Shown here piece by piece: positions 59,655 to 64,000 of a DNA stretch of 64,000 nt. The stretch is from assembly GCF_015644585.1 (NCBI RefSeq), contig NZ_JADOBI010000001.1:248001-312000 (forward strand). Reading direction: 5' to 3'. Position 1 is the first letter of the stretch. Every line of letters starts with the position of its first letter. Position numbers and translations under genes: made by a program. The notes beneath the pieces were generated by a model. It ran no database searches. It was given only the letters and a program-made list of their open reading frames with translations, and had not been told where the DNA came from. Origin of the DNA: Rahnella laticis (lineage in GTDB: Bacteria > Pseudomonadota > Gammaproteobacteria > Enterobacterales > Enterobacteriaceae).

Positions 59655-61775
59655 ATGAACTCTTTGTTTGCCAGCACGGCGCGTGGACTGGAAGAACTGT
59701 TAAAAAGCGAACTGGAAACGCTGGGTGCGCAAGCCTGCAAAGTTGTGCAGGGAGGGGTGCATTTTGAAGGTGACGATCGCCTGATGTATCGGAGCTTACT
59801 GTGGAGCCGTCTGGCTTCGCGCATCCTGTTACCGCTGAATGAATTCAAAGTTCACAGCGATCTGGATCTTTACCTCGGCGTGATGGCGATTGACTGGCCG
59901 TCCGTGTTTGGCGTGGAAAAAACGTTTGCCGTGCATTTCAGCGGCCTGAACGACGAAATCCGTAACAGCCAGTACGGCGCGCTGAAAGTGAAAGACGCCA
60001 TCGTTGACAGCTTCACCCGCAAAATGGACGAGCGCCCGAATGTGGCGAAACAGCAGCCGGACATCCGCGTTAACGTGTTCCTGCAACGTGATACCGCCAG
60101 CGTCGCGCTGGATCTCAGCGGTGAAGGCCTGCATCAGCGCGGCTACCGTGATCTGACCGGTCAGGCTCCGCTGAAAGAAAACCTGGCCGCGGCTATCGTG
60201 ATGCGTTCAGGCTGGCAGGCGGGTACGCCGATGGTCGATCCGATGTGTGGTTCCGGTACGTTGCTGATTGAAGCAGCCATGATCGCCGCCGATCGCGCAC
60301 CAGGCCTGCATCGCCAGCACTGGGGCTTTACCGGCTGGAGCAAATTTGACGCTGAACTGTGGCGTGAACTGACCGCCGAAGCGCAGGTTCGTACCCGCCG
60401 TGGCGTTCAGGAAACAACATCGCGCTTCTTCGGCTCTGATATTGAACGTCGTGTTATCGAGATGGCACGTGCCAACGCCCGTCGTGCGGGTGTGGCAGAA
60501 CTGATCAGCTTTGAAGCTGCCGAAGTCGGCAAACTGGTGAATCCGCTGCCGGAAGGCCCGACCGGGACGGTGATCAGCAACCCGCCATACGGCGAACGTC
60601 TGGAAAGCGAACCGGCTCTGATTGCGTTGCACAACATGCTTGGCCGCATTATGAAAACACAGTTTGGCGGCTGGCAGCTCTCCTTGTTCAGTGCGTCACC
60701 TGAGCTGTTAAGTTGCCTCCAGCTGCGCGCTGAGCGTCAGTTCAAAGCGAAAAACGGTCCGCTGGAATGTGTGCAGAAAAACTACCAGCTGGCGGAAAAC
60801 CCGACCGGCGCGGCAGGCGCGCAAATGGCAGAAGATTACGCCAACCGCTTGCGCAAAAATGTTAAGAAACTGGAGAAATGGGCCAAACAGCAGGGCATCG
60901 AATGCTATCGCCTGTATGACGCCGATTTGCCAGACTACAACGTGGCGGTTGACCGCTACGGCAGCAAAGTTGTGGTTCAGGAATATGCGCCGCCGAAAAC
61001 GGTTGATGCGCAGAAAGCCCGTCAGCGTTTGTTCGACGTGATTAACGCCACAATGTCGGTACTGGATATTTCATCCAGCCAGCTGATCCTGAAAACCCGT
61101 GAACGTCAGAAAGGCACCAGCCAGTATGAGAAACTGGCACAGAAGGGCGAGTTCCTGCTGGTTGAGGAATTCGACGCTAAACTGTGGGTTAACCTGACGG
61201 ATTATCTCGACACCGGTTTGTTCCTGGATCACCGTATTGCCCGCAAAATGCTCGGCGAAATGAGTAAAGGAAAAGACTTCCTGAACCTGTTCGCGTACAC
61301 CGGCACGGCCAGCGTTCACGCCGGTCTGGGCGGTGCGCGGAGCACAACCACGGTAGATATGTCCCGCACCTATCTGGAATGGGCAGAGAAAAACCTGCGT
61401 GCCAATGGCCTGACCGGCCGTCAGCACCGCCTGATTCAGGCAGATTGTCTGTCTTATCTGGGCATGTGTGATGAACAATTCGATGTGATCTTTATCGATC
61501 CACCGACGTTCTCCAACTCGAAACGTATGGCCGACAGTTTTGACGTTCAGCGCGATCATCTGGCATTAATGAAAGATCTGAAACGCATTTTACGTCGCAA
61601 CGGCACCATCATGTTCTCCAATAACAAGCGCGGCTTCCAGATGGATCTCGACGGACTGAGCAAACTGGGGCTGACCGCCAAAGAAATCACCAGCCAAACC
61701 CTGTCACAGGATTTCGCCCGTAATCGTCAAATTCATAACTGCTGGCTGCTGTCCCACGCCGGCGAGGAAAAATAA
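59655..61775 (+). CDS. rlmL: 23S rRNA methyltransferase RlmKL
   Basis: Fused enzyme that makes m2G2445 (RlmL part) and m7G2069 (RlmK part) in 23S rRNA. The 706 residues (E. coli 702) hold an N-terminal THUMP domain, a first methyltransferase with NPPYGER (Asn309), and a second with [16 protein letters not shown] and [11 protein letters not shown] (Asp615). It starts 33 nt after a good promoter, and uup follows 5 nt after its stop. Confidence 0.97.
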   Translation: MNSLFASTARGLEELLKSELETLGAQACKVVQGGVHFEGDDRLMYRSLLWSRLASRILLPLNEFKVHSDLDLYLGVMAIDWPSVFGVEKTFAVHFSGLNDEIRNSQYGALKVKDAIVDSFTRKMDERPNVAKQQPDIRVNVFLQRDTASVALDLSGEGLHQRGYRDLTGQAPLKENLAAAIVMRSGWQAGTPMVDPMCGSGTLLIEAAMIAADRAPGLHRQHWGFTGWSKFDAELWRELTAEAQVRTRRGVQETTSRFFGSDIERRVIEMARANARRAGVAELISFEAAEVGKLVNPLPEGPTGTVISNPPYGERLESEPALIALHNMLGRIMKTQFGGWQLSLFSASPELLSCLQLRAERQFKAKNGPLECVQKNYQLAENPTGAAGAQMAEDYANRLRKNVKKLEKWAKQQGIECYRLYDADLPDYNVAVDRYGSKVVVQEYAPPKTVDAQKARQRLFDVINATMSVLDISSSQLILKTRERQKGTSQYEKLAQKGEFLLVEEFDAKLWVNLTDYLDTGLFLDHRIARKMLGEMSKGKDFLNLFAYTGTASVHAGLGGARSTTTVDMSRTYLEWAEKNLRANGLTGRQHRLIQADCLSYLGMCDEQFDVIFIDPPTFSNSKRMADSFDVQRDHLALMKDLKRILRRNGTIMFSNNKRGFQMDLDGLSKLGLTAKEITSQTLSQDFARNRQIHNCWLLSHAGEEK

Positions 61776-61780
61776 AGTTT

Positions 61781-63685
61781 ATGTCGTTAATTAGTATGTC
61801 AGGTGCCTGGCTGTCATTCAGTGACTCGCCGCTGTTGGATAACACCGAATTACACATCGAGCCGAACGAACGCGTCTGTCTGGTTGGCCGTAACGGCGCC
61901 GGTAAATCGACGTTGATGAAAATCCTGAACCGCGAAGTGCCGCTGGATGACGGACGCATTGTCTATGAGCAGGACCTGATTGTGGCGCGTCTGCAACAAG
62001 ATCCCCCGCGCAACGTTGAAGGCACAGTGTTTGATTTCGTCTCTGAAGGCGTTTTTGAGCAGGCGGAACACCTGAAAGCGTATCACGCGATTTCGCATCT
62101 GGTTGAAACCGACCCGAGCGAAAAGAACATGAACAAACTGGCGCAGGTGATGGAGATCCTCGATCATCAGGGCCTGTGGCAGCTCGACAGCCGCATCAAT
62201 GAAGTGCTGCTGAAACTGGGTCTGGACGCGGATACCGAGCTTAAATCGCTGTCCGGCGGCTGGTTGCGTAAAGCTGCGCTGGGCCGTGCGCTGGTCAGCG
62301 CGCCGCACATTTTGCTGCTCGACGAACCGACCAACCACCTGGACATCGAAAGTATTGCCTGGCTGGAAGATTTCTTGAAAGAGTTCCAGGGCAGCATTAT
62401 CTTCATTTCCCATGACCGTTCTTTCATCCGTAACATGGCGACCCGTATTGTCGATCTCGATCGCGGCAAACTGGTTTCTTATCCGGGTAACTACGAAGAA
62501 TATCTGCTGGCGAAAGAAGAAGCGCTACGCGTTGAAGAATTGCAGAACGCAGAATTCGACAAAAAACTGGCGCAGGAAGAAGTGTGGATCCGCCAGGGCA
62601 TCAAGGCACGCCGTACCCGTAACGAAGGCCGCGTTCGCGCATTGAAAGCCTTACGTCAGGAGCGTTCTGAACGTCGTGAAGTCATGGGCACCGCCAAAAT
62701 GCAGGTCGTTGAAGCTTCGACTTCCGGCAAGATTGTCTTCGAAATGGAAGATGTCAGCTACGCGATTGCCGGTAAGCAACTGGTGAGCCACTTCTCTGCG
62801 CAGGTGATGCGCGGCGATAAAATTGCGCTGGTTGGCCCGAACGGCTGTGGTAAAACCACCTTGCTTAAACTGATGTTAAGTCAAATTAAGGCCGACAGCG
62901 GTCGCGTTCACTGCGGCACCAAGCTGGAAGTGGCGTACTTCGACCAGCACCGCGCCGAGCTTGATCCGGAACGTACTGTGATGGACAACCTTGCCGAAGG
63001 TAAGCAGGAAGTGATGGTGAACGGCCGCGCACGCCACGTGCTGGGCTATCTGCAAGACTTCCTGTTCCATCCGAAACGTGCGATGACGCCGGTGAAAGCG
63101 TTGTCTGGCGGCGAACGTAACCGTCTGCTGCTGGCAAAACTGTTCCTGCGTCCAAGTAACCTGTTGATTCTCGATGAACCGACCAACGACCTGGATGTGG
63201 AAACGCTGGAACTGCTGGAAGAGATGATCGACAGCTATCAGGGCACCGTAATGCTGGTAAGCCATGACCGTGAATTTGTTGATAATTCGGCCACCGAATG
63301 CTGGATTTATGAAGGCAACGGCGTGATTAACAGCTATGTGGGCGGTTACTTTGACGCACAGCATCAGCGTCGTAACCAGAAGCCAATTCGTCAGGCTGCT
63401 GTTACGGAAAATAAACCGGTGGCGCAACCGAAAGCAGAACCGGCCAAACGCACGGCGAATAAGCTCAGCTATAATCAACAGCGTGAACTGGAACAATTGC
63501 CTCTGCAAATCAGCGCACTGGAAGAAAAAATTGAAGCCCTGCAACAGAAGATGAGTGATGCTGATTTCTTCACACTTCCTCATGAAGAAACTCAGAAAGT
63601 GCTCACCGCTTTTGCTGCTGCAGAGCTGGAATTAGAGCAGGCGTTTGAACGTTGGGAAGCGCTGGAAGCGCAGAAAAACGGCTAA
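61781..63685 (+). CDS. uup: ABC-F ATPase Uup
   Basis: Soluble ABC-F protein tied to translation and ribosome assembly, with effects on transposon excision in E. coli. The 634 residues carry two ATPase domains (Walker A GRNGAGKST and GPNGCGKTT; signatures LSGGWLRK and LSGGERNR; Walker B LLLLDEPTNHLD and LLILDEPTNDLD), a linker between them and a C-terminal coiled coil that binds DNA. Coupled to rlmL by position. Confidence 0.97.
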   Translation: MSLISMSGAWLSFSDSPLLDNTELHIEPNERVCLVGRNGAGKSTLMKILNREVPLDDGRIVYEQDLIVARLQQDPPRNVEGTVFDFVSEGVFEQAEHLKAYHAISHLVETDPSEKNMNKLAQVMEILDHQGLWQLDSRINEVLLKLGLDADTELKSLSGGWLRKAALGRALVSAPHILLLDEPTNHLDIESIAWLEDFLKEFQGSIIFISHDRSFIRNMATRIVDLDRGKLVSYPGNYEEYLLAKEEALRVEELQNAEFDKKLAQEEVWIRQGIKARRTRNEGRVRALKALRQERSERREVMGTAKMQVVEASTSGKIVFEMEDVSYAIAGKQLVSHFSAQVMRGDKIALVGPNGCGKTTLLKLMLSQIKADSGRVHCGTKLEVAYFDQHRAELDPERTVMDNLAEGKQEVMVNGRARHVLGYLQDFLFHPKRAMTPVKALSGGERNRLLLAKLFLRPSNLLILDEPTNDLDVETLELLEEMIDSYQGTVMLVSHDREFVDNSATECWIYEGNGVINSYVGGYFDAQHQRRNQKPIRQAAVTENKPVAQPKAEPAKRTANKLSYNQQRELEQLPLQISALEEKIEALQQKMSDADFFTLPHEETQKVLTAFAAAELELEQAFERWEALEAQKNG

Positions 63686-63697
63686 CACTGCATTACG

Positions 63698-63733
63698 ATT
63701 GGCAACCGGCGCAATGGAAATCCGGTTGCCAAT
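63698..63733 (+). terminator. Long inverted repeat between uup and pqiA
   Basis: ATTGGCAACCGG and CCGGTTGCCAAT form a perfect 12-bp stem with a 12-nt loop. The following ATCCTTTGTCTTTG has only broken T-runs, so it may be a weak terminator or attenuator. Confidence 0.65.
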
Positions 63734-63766
63734 ATCCTTTGTCTTTGCGCTGTTGAGGAGTCGATA

Positions 63767-64000
63767 GTGTGTTCTGACGCCCATGACAATGACCCGCACA
63801 TCCTGTGCCCCCAATGCGACATTCTGGTGGCCATACCTGGTCTGAAAATAGGGCAAAAAGCCGTTTGTCCCCGTTGCCATACGACGCTGACAACCCGCTG
63901 GAATGAGCCACGCAGACGTCCTGTCGGTTATGCAATCAGCGCGTTATTCATGCTGTTGCTGGCCAACCTTTTTCCTTTCGTCAATATGAACGTTGCCGGG
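63767..64000 (+). CDS. pqiA: Intermembrane transport protein PqiA (partial, N-terminus)
   Basis: The first 78 codons of the paraquat-inducible inner-membrane protein of the PqiABC lipid-transport system; the window edge cuts it. It starts at GTG (63767) with GAGGAG 6 nt upstream. Two zinc-ribbon-like pairs are seen (ILCPQCD and AVCPRCH), then the first membrane segment (YAISALFMLLLANLFPFV) followed by NMNVAG as in E. coli PqiA. Confidence 0.93.
   Translation, partial: MCSDAHDNDPHILCPQCDILVAIPGLKIGQKAVCPRCHTTLTTRWNEPRRRPVGYAISALFMLLLANLFPFVNMNVAG

Overview
The window is a stretch of enterobacterial core chromosome. Gene order is nearly the same as in the E. coli K-12 21-min region (dms, ycaD, pflA-pflB-focA, ycaO, serC-aroA, cmk, rpsA, ihfB, ycaI-msbA-lpxK, ycaQ, ycaR-kdsB, ycbJ, elyC, cmoM-mukFEB, ldtD, mepK, gloC, aspC, ompF, asnS, pncB, pepN, ssu, pyrD, zapC, ycbX, rlmL, uup, pqiA). 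Protein lengths match E. coli closely but the sequences are clearly diverged, which fits a member of Enterobacterales outside Escherichia/Salmonella. A Yersiniaceae genus such as Rahnella or Serratia is my best guess (inference; no marker here settles it). I see no phage, IS element, CRISPR array, tRNA or rRNA gene.

Layout. 1-5.6 kb: a respiratory S/N-oxide (DMSO) reductase operon with two tandem catalytic-subunit genes (the first cut by the window edge), the Fe-S subunit, the membrane anchor, the DmsD chaperone and a NapF-type ferredoxin. 5.7-13.4 kb: ycaD on the plus strand, then the anaerobic pyruvate/formate genes on the minus strand (focA, pflB, pflA) and ycaO. 13.8-24.6 kb: serC-aroA, cmk-rpsA-ihfB and ycaI-msbA-lpxK on the plus strand (serine and aromatic synthesis, translation, DNA bending, lipid A). 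24.6-27.4 kb: a less conserved stretch with two cold-shock-protein genes, ycaQ, and an intergenic island holding a perfect CRP box and a tiny minus-strand gene candidate. 27.4-41.3 kb: ycaR-kdsB, ycbJ, elyC, cmoM-mukFEB, ldtD, mepK and gloC (envelope synthesis, chromosome condensation, cell-wall crosslinking). 41.3-48.9 kb: aspC, ompF, asnS, pncB and an MFS transporter, all on the minus strand. 49.3-64 kb: pepN, the ssuEADCB sulfonate operon (minus), pyrD, zapC, ycbX (minus), rlmL, uup and the start of pqiA.

Many intergenic gaps hold perfect inverted repeats that look like Rho-independent terminators, several usable from both strands. Translational coupling by ATGA or short overlaps is seen at msbA-lpxK, ycaR-kdsB, cmoM-mukF-mukE-mukB, ssuC-ssuB and dmsD-napF.

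The most interesting unexplained material is intergenic: (i) the ycaQ-ycaR gap (small ORF, perfect CRP box, bidirectional terminator, second palindrome); (ii) the hairpin array between pflB and pflA; (iii) the csp pair with a cspA-like long leader and a second CSP with an altered RNA-binding motif; (iv) short ORFs in the mukB-ldtD and asnS-pncB gaps; (v) a NadR-like operator in front of pncB. None is an obvious new multi-gene system; the window is mostly ordinary core genome. Comparisons with E. coli proteins are from memory, not from a search.
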